From Synechococcus sp. NOUM97013 (lineage in GTDB: Bacteria; Cyanobacteriota; Cyanobacteriia; PCC-6307; Cyanobiaceae), in the NCBI RefSeq assembly GCF_014279815.1, contig NZ_CP047941.1, positions 2,356,001 to 2,420,000 on the forward strand: a stretch of 64,000 nucleotides of DNA, written 5' to 3'. Below, piece by piece: positions 18,248-28,388 of this stretch (the first letter of the stretch is position 1; every line of letters starts with the position of its first letter). Under the pieces are notes generated by a model, which was not told the DNA's origin, did no database searches, and was given only the letters and a program-made list of their open reading frames with translations. Both the position numbers and the translations under genes were made by a program.

Positions 18248-18454
18248 ATGGGTATCAATCAGGAGCCTCAGTACGCGGTTCGCTATCGCGGTTTTGTTTT
18301 GCTGCAACAAAAGAACCACAGCTGGCTCGTCAGGCCGGAACGCAGTCCGATGACCTTGCTGCCGTTTCGCACGCCCACCTGCTCGCTGGCCGACGTGAAA
18401 GCACTGGTGGACTGGCGACTGGAACAGGAGCAGAGCCTGCTCTCAGCCGCCTAG
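18248..18454 (+). CDS. Small hypothetical protein (68 aa)
   Basis: The composition is like a folded soluble protein (YAVRYRGFVLLQQKNHSWLV, then PTCSLADVKALVDWRLEQEQ). The pattern of a short beta sheet followed by a helix resembles small picocyanobacterial proteins of unknown function. There is no membrane span or metal motif. It stands alone between pirin and the minus-strand gcv region. Function unknown. Confidence 0.6.
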   Translation: MGINQEPQYAVRYRGFVLLQQKNHSWLVRPERSPMTLLPFRTPTCSLADVKALVDWRLEQEQSLLSAA

Positions 18455-18464
18455 AAGATCAGGC

Positions 18465-18725
18465 TCAGGCCGCCTGAGGCGGCGGGGTGGGTGATCCCTG
18501 CGACTGAATCGGGATCACCAGCGTCGCCCAACGCTCGGGACGTTCGGGACGCTGACGACGGGCCTGGCGAACGCCGAAGGGAACCCGCAGAACGTTGGTG
18601 CCTTCAATCGGCAAGGTGTGACCACGGCCCAGAGCGGCCTGAAGACAGTCGGGGATTTCGGGCAACTGCAGCGAATCCCCGTTCTGGGGCTTGGAATCGG
18701 AGGGGTGGTTCATGTCGCGACTCAT
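18465..18725 (-). CDS. Small hypothetical protein (86 aa)
   Basis: The frame is open further upstream, but the natural start is the ATG at 18725 (MSRDMNHPSD) or the ATG at 18713. The middle holds LQAALGRGHTLPIEGTNVLR and VPFGVRQARRQRPERPERWA; the tail is Pro and Gln rich. Ending 11 bp from the stop of the plus-strand 68-residue gene, it lies convergent with it and downstream of gcvP on the same strand. No family recognised. Confidence 0.55.
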   Translation of the reverse strand: MSRDMNHPSDSKPQNGDSLQLPEIPDCLQAALGRGHTLPIEGTNVLRVPFGVRQARRQRPERPERWATLVIPIQSQGSPTPPPQAA

Positions 18726-18822
18726 CGGTTCCCTCTTTGCGACTGGTGAATGCTGTGCAGTGTGGAGAACAATTTGTTCTCCCGATGAAAAATCGAAGCT
18801 TAATTTCCGATTTCGGTGAAAT

Positions 18823-21759
<2,937 letters not shown>

Positions 21760-21815
21760 GGTGCGCAAGCGTCCGAATGAATCGTAGGCAACCTGACGAA
21801 GCCGTCGCTGAAGAT

Positions 21816-22205
21816 CTAACCCGCCGCAACCTTGGTGGCGTAGGTGGCGGCATCCATCAACTGCTCGAGTTGCGCAGGATCGCTGGGACGGATCACCAAC
21901 AACCAGCCCTCGCCATGGGGGTCGTTCTGCAGCTGCTCAGGATCAGCCAGAACCGCTTCATTGCGGGTGATCACCTCACCGCTGAGGGGGGCGTACATCT
22001 CCTCTACCGCTTTGACGGATTCCACCGTGCCGAAGCCGGTGCCGCGGTTGAGTTCCGCGCCCACATCCGGCAGGTCAACGAACACAATGTCGCCGAGCTG
22101 ATCCACGGCATAGGCACTCAGACCGATTCGCACCGACCCATCGTCCTGCCAGGCGTATTCGTGGCTGTCGGCGTAGCGGTAGTTGGTGGGAAAGTCGAAG
22201 GCCAT
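21816..22205 (-). CDS. gcvH: Glycine cleavage system H protein
   Basis: Lipoyl carrier of 129 residues. The lipoylation site is in [20 protein letters not shown] (the Lys of ESVKA). The start [20 protein letters not shown] and the end [20 protein letters not shown] are standard. It shuttles the aminomethyl group between P, T and L proteins. It lies 21 bp after the upstream PLP-enzyme gene and 56 bp before gcvP, so the three are probably cotranscribed; this leaves no room for a glycine riboswitch directly before gcvH. Confidence 0.96.
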   Translation of the reverse strand: MAFDFPTNYRYADSHEYAWQDDGSVRIGLSAYAVDQLGDIVFVDLPDVGAELNRGTGFGTVESVKAVEEMYAPLSGEVITRNEAVLADPEQLQNDPHGEGWLLVIRPSDPAQLEQLMDAATYATKVAAG

Positions 22206-22226
22206 CGAGCCGGTGGTCGGCGGAGT

Positions 22227-23552
22227 TCACTCAGTCTGGGCCAGATCCAAGTGTCCTGCCTCCGCCAGCGCCTCCAGCGCACGCATCAGCGCCAGCTCCA
22301 CATGGGCCCGGTGGGTTCCTCCCTGCACATAAAGATTGAACGGCTCTCGCAGGGGTGCATCGGCGGAGAACTCACTGGTGCTGCCATCGATGAAGGTGCC
22401 ACCGGCCATCACCAGATCACTGGCATACCCCGGCATCGCAGCGGGCACCGGATCCAGATAGGAACCAACCGGTGAACACGCCTGGAACGCGCGGCAGATC
22501 AGCTTGAGCGGCTCAGGGCTGCCGAGCTGCACCGCCTGAATCAGATCACCGCGCTGGGCACCGGCGGCGGGCTGCACCGCATAGCCCAGGTCCGCAAACA
22601 CACCAGCCACCAGATCAGCGCCAATCAACGCTTCCGTCACCATCTGTGGTGCCAGAAACAGCCCCTGCAACAGCAGACGATGCAGGTCAAAACCGGTGCC
22701 GCCCTCACTGCCGATCCCCGGCGCTGTCAGGCGGCAGCAGGCCTGTTCCACAAGATCAGCGCGCCCAGCCACGTAACCGCCAGCGGGTGCAATCGTGCCG
22801 CCGAGGTTCTTGATCAACGAGCCCGCCACCAGATCCGCCCCCACATCACAGGGCTCCTGCGGCTCCACCAGCTCGCCGTAGCAGTTGTCCACGAAGCACA
22901 CGCAGTCGGGCTGGCGGGCATGAATCCGGGCGCACAGCTGGCCGATCGCGTCGACGGTGAGGGAAGGGCGCCAGCTGTAGCCACAGCTGCGTTGGATCAG
23001 GATCAGGCGACGCGGTTGCTCCAGGGCCTGATCGAGTGCCTGGAGATCCACGGCACCGTCTGCGGTGAGCAGCAGTTCGTCGTAAGCGACGCCGAACTCC
23101 TTCAGCGACCCCTGTCCCTCCCCGCGCAGACCGATCACTTCCTCCAGCGTGTCGTAGGGACGACCGGTAATCGACAACATCTGATCTCCAGGCCGCAGAA
23201 CACCGAACAAGGCGGCGGCGATGGCATGGGTGCCACTGACGAATTGCAGCCGCACCGCTGCCGCTTCAGCACCCAGGACGCGCGCGAACACACGGTCGAT
23301 CACCTCACGCCCCTGATCACCGTGGCCATAACCACTCACCGAAGCGAAGTGCTGCGTGCCCACCCGCTCGGCGGCCAATGCATCCAGAACCTTCTGCAGG
23401 CGCAGCGTCACTTCCGCCGTGCGCTGACGGGCCAGGGGCTCCAAACGGTCACGTACCGCCAGCACATGACGTTGGGCAAATGCCTTTGCCTCGCTGGGAT
23501 CCATCCGCTTGGCAACGGTGTTGACGCCCTGCCCTTCTGAAACTTGTGCCAT
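22227..23552 (-). CDS. PLP-dependent methionine gamma-lyase / aluminium-resistance family protein
   Basis: A protein of about 441 residues with the fold-type I PLP enzyme plan: FVSGTHAIAAALFGVLRPGD in the cofactor-phosphate region, CVCFVDNCYGELVEPQEP, and the cofactor Lys in LVAGSLIKNLGGTIAPAGGY. This matches the family annotated as aluminium-resistance protein or methionine gamma-lyase family, widespread in cyanobacteria and Firmicutes; the true substrate is unproven. The ATG at 23552 is chosen; the open frame goes 89 codons further but there overlaps the divergent desaturase gene and reads as shadow sequence. It is the first gene of the gcvH-gcvP transcript. Confidence 0.85.
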   Translation of the reverse strand: MAQVSEGQGVNTVAKRMDPSEAKAFAQRHVLAVRDRLEPLARQRTAEVTLRLQKVLDALAAERVGTQHFASVSGYGHGDQGREVIDRVFARVLGAEAAAVRLQFVSGTHAIAAALFGVLRPGDQMLSITGRPYDTLEEVIGLRGEGQGSLKEFGVAYDELLLTADGAVDLQALDQALEQPRRLILIQRSCGYSWRPSLTVDAIGQLCARIHARQPDCVCFVDNCYGELVEPQEPCDVGADLVAGSLIKNLGGTIAPAGGYVAGRADLVEQACCRLTAPGIGSEGGTGFDLHRLLLQGLFLAPQMVTEALIGADLVAGVFADLGYAVQPAAGAQRGDLIQAVQLGSPEPLKLICRAFQACSPVGSYLDPVPAAMPGYASDLVMAGGTFIDGSTSEFSADAPLREPFNLYVQGGTHRAHVELALMRALEALAEAGHLDLAQTE

Positions 23553-23667
23553 CAAAAAGCCGCGATGAACCTGCTGCGTTCTCTTACATTCACATTTCCA
23601 ACCGATTTGCCTGGGTCTCGGCTGTCGCCATTCCGACCGCAGCAAAAACGGTTCAAGGAGAAACTTC

Positions 23668-24579
23668 TTGGTTACCAGCACTCCGGCAGACACAAGCTCC
23701 ACCCGCGAACTGCGCATGCGCGCAGCGGTGATGGCGCCCCGTGAACGCCTGCCTCGCCGACAGCGCAAGTTCAAAGGCGGCACCACCTCCTTCATGGTGG
23801 TGATGCACGTGCTGGCCACCGTGGCTCTGCTGCCACGCTTCTGGAGCTGGCAAGGAGTGATCGCCCTCGGCGTCCTCTACTGGGCAACCGTGCTGGGTGT
23901 GACTCTTGGCCTGCATCGCCTGGTGGCCCACCGCAGCTTCGAGGTTCCGCGCTGGCTGGAACGCGTGCTGGTGGTGATGGGCACCCTGGCCTGCCAGAGC
24001 GGACCGATCGACTGGGTGGCGCTGCATCGCCATCACCACAAATATTCCGATCAACCCAATGATCACCACGACGCTGGCCGGGGCCTTTGGTGGAGTCACA
24101 GCGAGTGGATGCTGCACGACATCCCGGCACTGGAGCACAAAGAGCGCTTTGGCGGCGATCTGATCAACGACCGCTTCTACGTGTGGCTGGATCGCTGGTT
24201 CCTGCTGCTGCAGATCCCCATCGGCCTGGCGCTGTACTGGTACGGCAACGCTGCAGGCGTCCATGGCGGCGGCCTTGGCCTGGTGCTGTGGGCCATTCCA
24301 CTGCGACTGGTGGTGGTGTATCACGTCACCTGGTTGGTGAATTCCGCCACGCACGCCTTCGGGTATCGCAATTTCGACTGCCCCGACCTGTCGCGCAACT
24401 GCTGGTGGGTGGCGGTGCTGTCCTTTGGCGAAGGCTGGCACAACAACCACCACGCGTTCCCCGCCAGCGCACGCCACGGCCTGCGCCCGTTTGAGATCGA
24501 CATCACCTGGCTGCACATCCGGCTGCTGCAGAAACTCGGCCTCACCCGCCGGGTGCGTCAAGCGCGCTACCCCGGTTGA
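23668..24579 (+). CDS. Acyl-lipid/acyl-CoA delta-9 desaturase (DesC-like), copy 1
   Basis: A membrane diiron desaturase of 303 residues. The three histidine boxes are intact: HRLVAHRSF, HRHHHKYSD and HNNHHAFP, with two pairs of membrane spans between them. In cyanobacteria DesC puts the first double bond (delta 9) in membrane fatty acids, and its copies respond to cold. The start is taken as TTG at 23668 because AAGGAG lies 7 nt upstream; the next ATG is 16 codons in. The gene ends overlapping by 13 bp, tail to tail, with the putative regulator. A second, similar desaturase follows at 25348. Confidence 0.92.
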   Translation: MVTSTPADTSSTRELRMRAAVMAPRERLPRRQRKFKGGTTSFMVVMHVLATVALLPRFWSWQGVIALGVLYWATVLGVTLGLHRLVAHRSFEVPRWLERVLVVMGTLACQSGPIDWVALHRHHHKYSDQPNDHHDAGRGLWWSHSEWMLHDIPALEHKERFGGDLINDRFYVWLDRWFLLLQIPIGLALYWYGNAAGVHGGGLGLVLWAIPLRLVVVYHVTWLVNSATHAFGYRNFDCPDLSRNCWWVAVLSFGEGWHNNHHAFPASARHGLRPFEIDITWLHIRLLQKLGLTRRVRQARYPG

Positions 24580-25292
24580 GTCGCCGCGCGCAGCTCCCCT
24601 AAAAACGCTTCAGCGGTCTGGCCCTTGTTCCCCTCCAGGGCCAGATGCGTGGCATAAAGATCGAGGAACTCACCGTCGAGCTCCTCAGCGCTGTACTCCC
24701 TCAGGCCGGCCATCACCTCGGCAAAACGCTCCCGACGCTGGGGCTTGGTGACGGGATAGGCCTCCATCACCGCGTCTCGGCACTGCCGCCAGGCCTGCCC
24801 GCGGCAGAGACTGTCGGCCATGGCAGCACTCAGCTGAGCAGCCTCATCAGCATCGATGCGCCAGTCGAACCCAGGCGGCAGAGGCCCGAGGCCCACAAAG
24901 ATTTCCAGAAAGTCCCCAGCACCCAGGGGCGCCCCGTCGGAGCCCAGCAGGGGAACCGCACTTTCACTGAGCACCCGCAGCAGATCGGGGTGGACTTCAG
25001 CCAGGTGGGTGCGAATCGGCTCGACGCCTTGATGCAACACCCCATTGGCCTGCCCCAGGGCCAGAAACAGCTCAGGTCCTGGGGATGAAAGCTTGCCGTT
25101 GCGCAGGTTGGAGATCTGGGAGTTGTGCACACGGCCCAGGTCCAGCGCATCGGCCAAAGCGGGCAAGACCTTGTGGGACCAGCCATTGCGCTCGTGCCAC
25201 ACATGGATCAAGTGAGCCATGGCTTGCCGCCCCTCCTCGAGGCGCTGCCGGTAACCCTTGGTCACATGATCAGAACCACTCACGCTGCTCAT
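24567..25292 (-). CDS. Putative regulator with HTH-like N-terminus, between the two desaturases
   Basis: A protein of 241 residues, not matched to a named family. Residues ~20-80 look like an XRE-type helix-turn-helix: VLPALADALDLGRVHNSQIS, NLRNGKLSSPGPELFLALGQ. The rest is acidic and helical (YSAEELDGEFLDLYATHLAL). The gene points away from desaturase copy 2, and a perfect 16-bp palindrome lies 6-21 bp before its ATG, as expected for a self-regulating DNA-binding protein that also controls the neighbour. It converges with, and overlaps, the end of desaturase copy 1. A role in desaturase control is inferred from position only. Confidence 0.65.
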   Translation of the reverse strand: MSSVSGSDHVTKGYRQRLEEGRQAMAHLIHVWHERNGWSHKVLPALADALDLGRVHNSQISNLRNGKLSSPGPELFLALGQANGVLHQGVEPIRTHLAEVHPDLLRVLSESAVPLLGSDGAPLGAGDFLEIFVGLGPLPPGFDWRIDADEAAQLSAAMADSLCRGQAWRQCRDAVMEAYPVTKPQRRERFAEVMAGLREYSAEELDGEFLDLYATHLALEGNKGQTAEAFLGELRAATQPG

Positions 25293-25297
25293 TTCTT

Positions 25298-25313
25298 GAT
25301 ACGGATCCGTATC
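25298..25313. promoter_or_regulatory. Perfect 16-bp palindrome in the regulator/desaturase divergent region
   Basis: GATACGGATCCGTATC is its own reverse complement. It lies in the 55-bp gap between the putative regulator (start 25292) and desaturase copy 2 (start 25348), where it would cover promoter elements of both. A likely operator for the HTH-like protein. Confidence 0.65.
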
Positions 25314-25347
25314 GGATGTAATGTTTGGGCATCTAACGGATCAGACC

Positions 25348-26280
25348 ATGGTATCCAGCGTGATTGACACGCCGTCACCGCCCAGCCGCCCCGCAGCCTC
25401 GCACCGCGCCCTGCAGCTGGCAACCCTGCTGCACCAGCCGCGAAAGGGCGAACAGCCGGTGCCCGCAGAAAGCGGAAAAAACTGGGCCACGATCGGATTC
25501 ATGATCGTGATTCATGCCCTCAGCCTGCTGGCTCTGGCCCCCCGCTTCTGGAGCTGGCAAGCCGTGGCCAGCCTGCTGGTTCTCTATTGGGTCACCGCCT
25601 GCCTGGGCGTCACCATCGGCTATCACCGCCTGCTGTCCCACCGCTCCTTCCAGTTGCCGCAATGGCTGGAACGCTTCTTCGCCACCTGCGGAGCGCTGAG
25701 CTGCCAGCACGGCCCGATCGACTGGGTGGGGCTGCATCGCCATCACCACAAGTTTTCCGATACGGATGCTGATCACCACAACAGCCATCGCGGCTTCTGG
25801 TGGAGCCACATGGGCTGGATGTTCGAGCCGATCCCTGCCATGCAGGCCGTGCCTCGCATGACCGGTGATCTGGCCAAGGATCCCTACTACCGCTGGCTGA
25901 ACAACTGGTTCCTGGTGCTCCAACTGCCACTGGCCGGGCTGCTGTTCTGGATCGGCAGCACCACCGGCGCCGGCGGCTGGGCCCTGGTGCTCTGGGGCAT
26001 CCCCCTGCGCCTGGTGCTCGTTTATCACGTCACATGGCTGGTGAACTCCGCCACCCACTGCTGGGGCACCGTGGCCCACGACAGCGGCGACGCCTCTCGC
26101 AACAACAAATGGGTGGCAGCGTTGACGTTCGGCGAGGGCTGGCACAACAACCACCATGCCTTCCCCCACTCCGCACGCCACGGCCTTCAGTCGGGTCAGA
26201 TCGACCTCACCTGGGAGCACATCCGCCTGATGCGCGCCCTCGGCTTAGCCAAGAAAGTGCGCCTACCGGCGGCGTCGTAA
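25348..26280 (+). CDS. Acyl-lipid/acyl-CoA delta-9 desaturase (DesC-like), copy 2
   Basis: A desaturase of about 310 residues very similar to copy 1. The boxes HRLLSHRSF, HRHHHKFSD and HNNHHAFPHS are intact, as are the membrane spans (FMIVIHALSLLALAPRFWSW, LVLWGIPLRLVLVYHVTWLV). It has a longer, Pro/Ser-rich N-terminus. The ATG at 25348 is preferred; an ATG at 25321 would begin within the promoter region. Its separate promoter with the 16-bp palindrome suggests regulation different from copy 1. It is followed by rplI after 41 bp. Two delta-9 enzymes with different regulation are typical of temperature or light acclimation of membranes. Confidence 0.92.
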   Translation: MVSSVIDTPSPPSRPAASHRALQLATLLHQPRKGEQPVPAESGKNWATIGFMIVIHALSLLALAPRFWSWQAVASLLVLYWVTACLGVTIGYHRLLSHRSFQLPQWLERFFATCGALSCQHGPIDWVGLHRHHHKFSDTDADHHNSHRGFWWSHMGWMFEPIPAMQAVPRMTGDLAKDPYYRWLNNWFLVLQLPLAGLLFWIGSTTGAGGWALVLWGIPLRLVLVYHVTWLVNSATHCWGTVAHDSGDASRNNKWVAALTFGEGWHNNHHAFPHSARHGLQSGQIDLTWEHIRLMRALGLAKKVRLPAAS

Positions 26281-26321
26281 AGTTGCCGACTGCTCATTCG
26301 ACGTCGTAGGGATCGTTCTCC

Positions 26322-26780
26322 ATGGCCAAGCGCGTACAAGTCGTTCTGAACGAGGACGTTCTCAGCCTCGGCCGTGACGGCGATCTGGTGGAAGTGGCTC
26401 CCGGCTACGCCCGCAACTTCCTGCTGCCCTTCGGCAAAGCCGTTCCTGTCACCCCCGCGGTGATGAAACAGGTGGAGCACCGCCGCGCCAAGGAAGCCGA
26501 GCGTCAGGCAGCCCTGAAGCAGGAAGCCATCGCTTTCCGCACCGCTCTCGACACCATCGGCCGCTTCACCGTCAAGAAGCAGACCGGTGATGACGATGTG
26601 CTGTTCGGCACCGTCACCAACGGCGATGTGGCCGAAGTGATCGAAGAGGCCACCAAGAAGGAAGTGGATCGTCGCGACATCACCGTTCCCGACATCCACC
26701 GCACCGGGAACTACAAGGTGCAGGTGAAGCTTCACAGCGAAGTAACCGCTGAGATCAACCTGGAAGTGGTCAGCTACTGA
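26322..26780 (+). CDS. rplI: 50S ribosomal protein L9
   Basis: A protein of 152 residues. The N-terminal rRNA-binding domain reads [30 protein letters not shown], with the family signature G-x2-G-x4-V-x2-G-Y-x-R-N-[FY]-L. The long connecting helix ([20 protein letters not shown]) and the C-terminal domain ending INLEVVSY are present. It binds 23S rRNA at the base of the L1 stalk. The order rplI-dnaB is common in bacteria. An inverted repeat follows the stop. Confidence 0.97.
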   Translation: MAKRVQVVLNEDVLSLGRDGDLVEVAPGYARNFLLPFGKAVPVTPAVMKQVEHRRAKEAERQAALKQEAIAFRTALDTIGRFTVKKQTGDDDVLFGTVTNGDVAEVIEEATKKEVDRRDITVPDIHRTGNYKVQVKLHSEVTAEINLEVVSY

Positions 26781-26794
26781 TCGCGACCACGCAC

Positions 26795-26831
26795 ACACTC
26801 TGACGTGGCCGGTGAAGGTGCGTCAGAGTGT
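26795..26831 (+). terminator. 11-bp inverted repeat between rplI and dnaB
   Basis: ACACTCTGACG and CGTCAGAGTGT pair perfectly across a 15-nt loop, starting 14 bp after the rplI stop and ending 25 bp before the dnaB start. A short T-rich run (ATCTTT) follows a few bases later. It may end or attenuate transcription from rplI into dnaB. Confidence 0.55.
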
Positions 26832-26856
26832 TGATCATCTTTGAGCAGCTGCCGCC

Positions 26857-28275
26857 ATGGTGAGCGTTCCCATGACTGGTGCTGGCGGCGAGTCCGCCGA
26901 AGAGGGACGCCGCGGTTTCGGTAAAGGGCGCCAGCGCGAGGAGCCCAGTTTTGAAGCCCTGCCGGATTCGATTCCTCCCCAGAACCTGGAGGCCGAGGAA
27001 GCCGTCCTCGGCGGCATCCTGCTCGACCCTGATGCCATCGGCCGGGTGGCGGATGTGCTGCAGCCGGAAGCGTTCTATCTGAATGCCCACCGGGAGATCT
27101 TCCGCACGGCGGTGATGCTCCACAGCCAGGGCAAACCCACCGACCTGACGGCGATGACGGCCTGGCTGGCCGACACAGGAGCGCTCGAGAAAGTGGGCGG
27201 CAGTGGCCGGCTGGTGGAGCTGGTGGAACGCGTGGCCTCCACCGCTTCGATCGAGCAGGTGGCCCGGCTGGTGATGGACAAGTTCCTGCGCCGCCAGCTG
27301 ATCCGCTCCGGCAACGAGGTGATTCAGCTGGGCTTTGATCAAAGCCTGCCGATGGAGCAGGTGCTCGACAAAGCCGAGCAAACGATCTTTGCGATCAGCC
27401 AGGAGAAACCGTCGAAGGGACTCACCCCCACAGCGGAGATTCTGACCAGCACCTTCAACGAAATTGAAAGCCGCTCGCTGGGCACCTCGGTGGCCGGCAT
27501 CCCGGTGAACTTCTACGACCTGGACGCCATGACCCAGGGCCTGCAACGCAGTGACCTGATCATCGTGGCCGGACGCCCCGCCATGGGCAAAACCTCGATC
27601 GTGCTCAACCTGGCCAAGAACGTGGCACAGCTGCATGACCTACCGGTGTGCGTGTTCTCCCTAGAGATGAGCAAAGAGCAGCTCACCTACAGGCTGCTGT
27701 CGATGGAGGTGGGCATCGAAGCCGGTCGTCTACGCACCGGTCGCCTGCAACAGGAGGAATGGCCGCTGCTGGGGCAAGGCATCAACACACTGGGCCAGCT
27801 GCCGATCTACATCGACGACAAACCGAATTCAGGTGTGCTGGAAATGCGCTCGCTCTGCCGCAGGTTGATGGCGGAGCAGGGCAAGGAACTGGGCCTGGTG
27901 GTGATCGACTACCTGCAGCTAATGGAGGGATCGAGCCCTGACAACCGCGTGCAGGAGATTTCGCGGATCACCCGTGCCCTCAAACAAATGGCCCGGGAAC
28001 TGAACGTGCCGGTGATCGCGCTCTCCCAGCTCAGCCGTGGCGTGGAGTCGCGCACCAACAAACGACCGATGCTGAGCGACCTGCGGGAATCCGGCTCGAT
28101 CGAGCAGGACGCCGACCTGGTGCTGATGATCTACCGCGACGAGTACTACAACCCGGAAACCCCCGACCGCGGCATCACCGAAGTGATCGTGACCAAGCAT
28201 CGCAACGGCCCCGTAGGGACCGTGAAGCTGCTGTTCGAGCCCCAGTTCACCCGCTTCCGCAACCTGGCAGCCTGA
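26857..28275 (+). CDS. dnaB: Replicative DNA helicase DnaB (no intein)
   Basis: Hexameric 5'-3' helicase of the replication fork, 472 residues. The N-terminal domain (SIPPQNLEAEEAVLGGILLD) binds primase. The RecA-like domain has Walker A GRPAMGKTS near residue 246, VCVFSLEMSKEQLTYRLLSM, Walker B LGLVVIDYLQLM, and the arginine-finger region ending LSDLRESGSIEQDADLVLMI. The frame is continuous, so the inteins found in some cyanobacterial DnaB proteins are absent. Its last 92 bp occur again at 32911-33002 beyond the first giant gene, with only synonymous differences, suggesting that the present 3' end was supplied or copied during an insertion. Confidence 0.97.
   Translation: MVSVPMTGAGGESAEEGRRGFGKGRQREEPSFEALPDSIPPQNLEAEEAVLGGILLDPDAIGRVADVLQPEAFYLNAHREIFRTAVMLHSQGKPTDLTAMTAWLADTGALEKVGGSGRLVELVERVASTASIEQVARLVMDKFLRRQLIRSGNEVIQLGFDQSLPMEQVLDKAEQTIFAISQEKPSKGLTPTAEILTSTFNEIESRSLGTSVAGIPVNFYDLDAMTQGLQRSDLIIVAGRPAMGKTSIVLNLAKNVAQLHDLPVCVFSLEMSKEQLTYRLLSMEVGIEAGRLRTGRLQQEEWPLLGQGINTLGQLPIYIDDKPNSGVLEMRSLCRRLMAEQGKELGLVVIDYLQLMEGSSPDNRVQEISRITRALKQMARELNVPVIALSQLSRGVESRTNKRPMLSDLRESGSIEQDADLVLMIYRDEYYNPETPDRGITEVIVTKHRNGPVGTVKLLFEPQFTRFRNLAA
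28184..28275 (+). repeat. Direct repeat copy A: 3' end of dnaB
   Basis: 92 bp ending at the dnaB stop codon. It matches 32911-33002 at 87 of 92 positions. All five differences are at third codon positions and leave the protein unchanged (last 30 residues). Confidence 0.95.
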
Positions 28276-28320
28276 GCTGAACCGAACGAGGATGGTTCTA
28301 AAAGTGCAAGATGCTTCGCT

Positions 28321-28336
28321 TCCCTCAGTTGAGGGA
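28321..28336 (+). terminator. Hairpin between dnaB and the first giant gene
   Basis: TCCCTCA and TGAGGGA flank two bases, 46 bp after the dnaB stop. A second pair, GAACC...GGTTC (28279-28298), and the palindrome CTGAGCTCAG lie in the same 113-bp gap. No T-run follows, so dnaB termination here is only possible. The gap is otherwise without genes. Confidence 0.4.
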
Positions 28337-28388
28337 GGCGCACATCTCAGCAAGATCTCAGACTGAGCTCAGAGAATGCAAATGATGC

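Noticed and set aside
22206-22226. Glycine riboswitch before gcvH
   Set aside because: Only 21 bp separate gcvH from the upstream gene on the same strand; no room for an aptamer.
26857-28275. Intein in DnaB, as in some cyanobacteria
   Set aside because: The helicase motifs follow one another without interruption and total length is that of a plain DnaB. The dnaB-like sequence at 32911 is a duplicated tail, not an extein.
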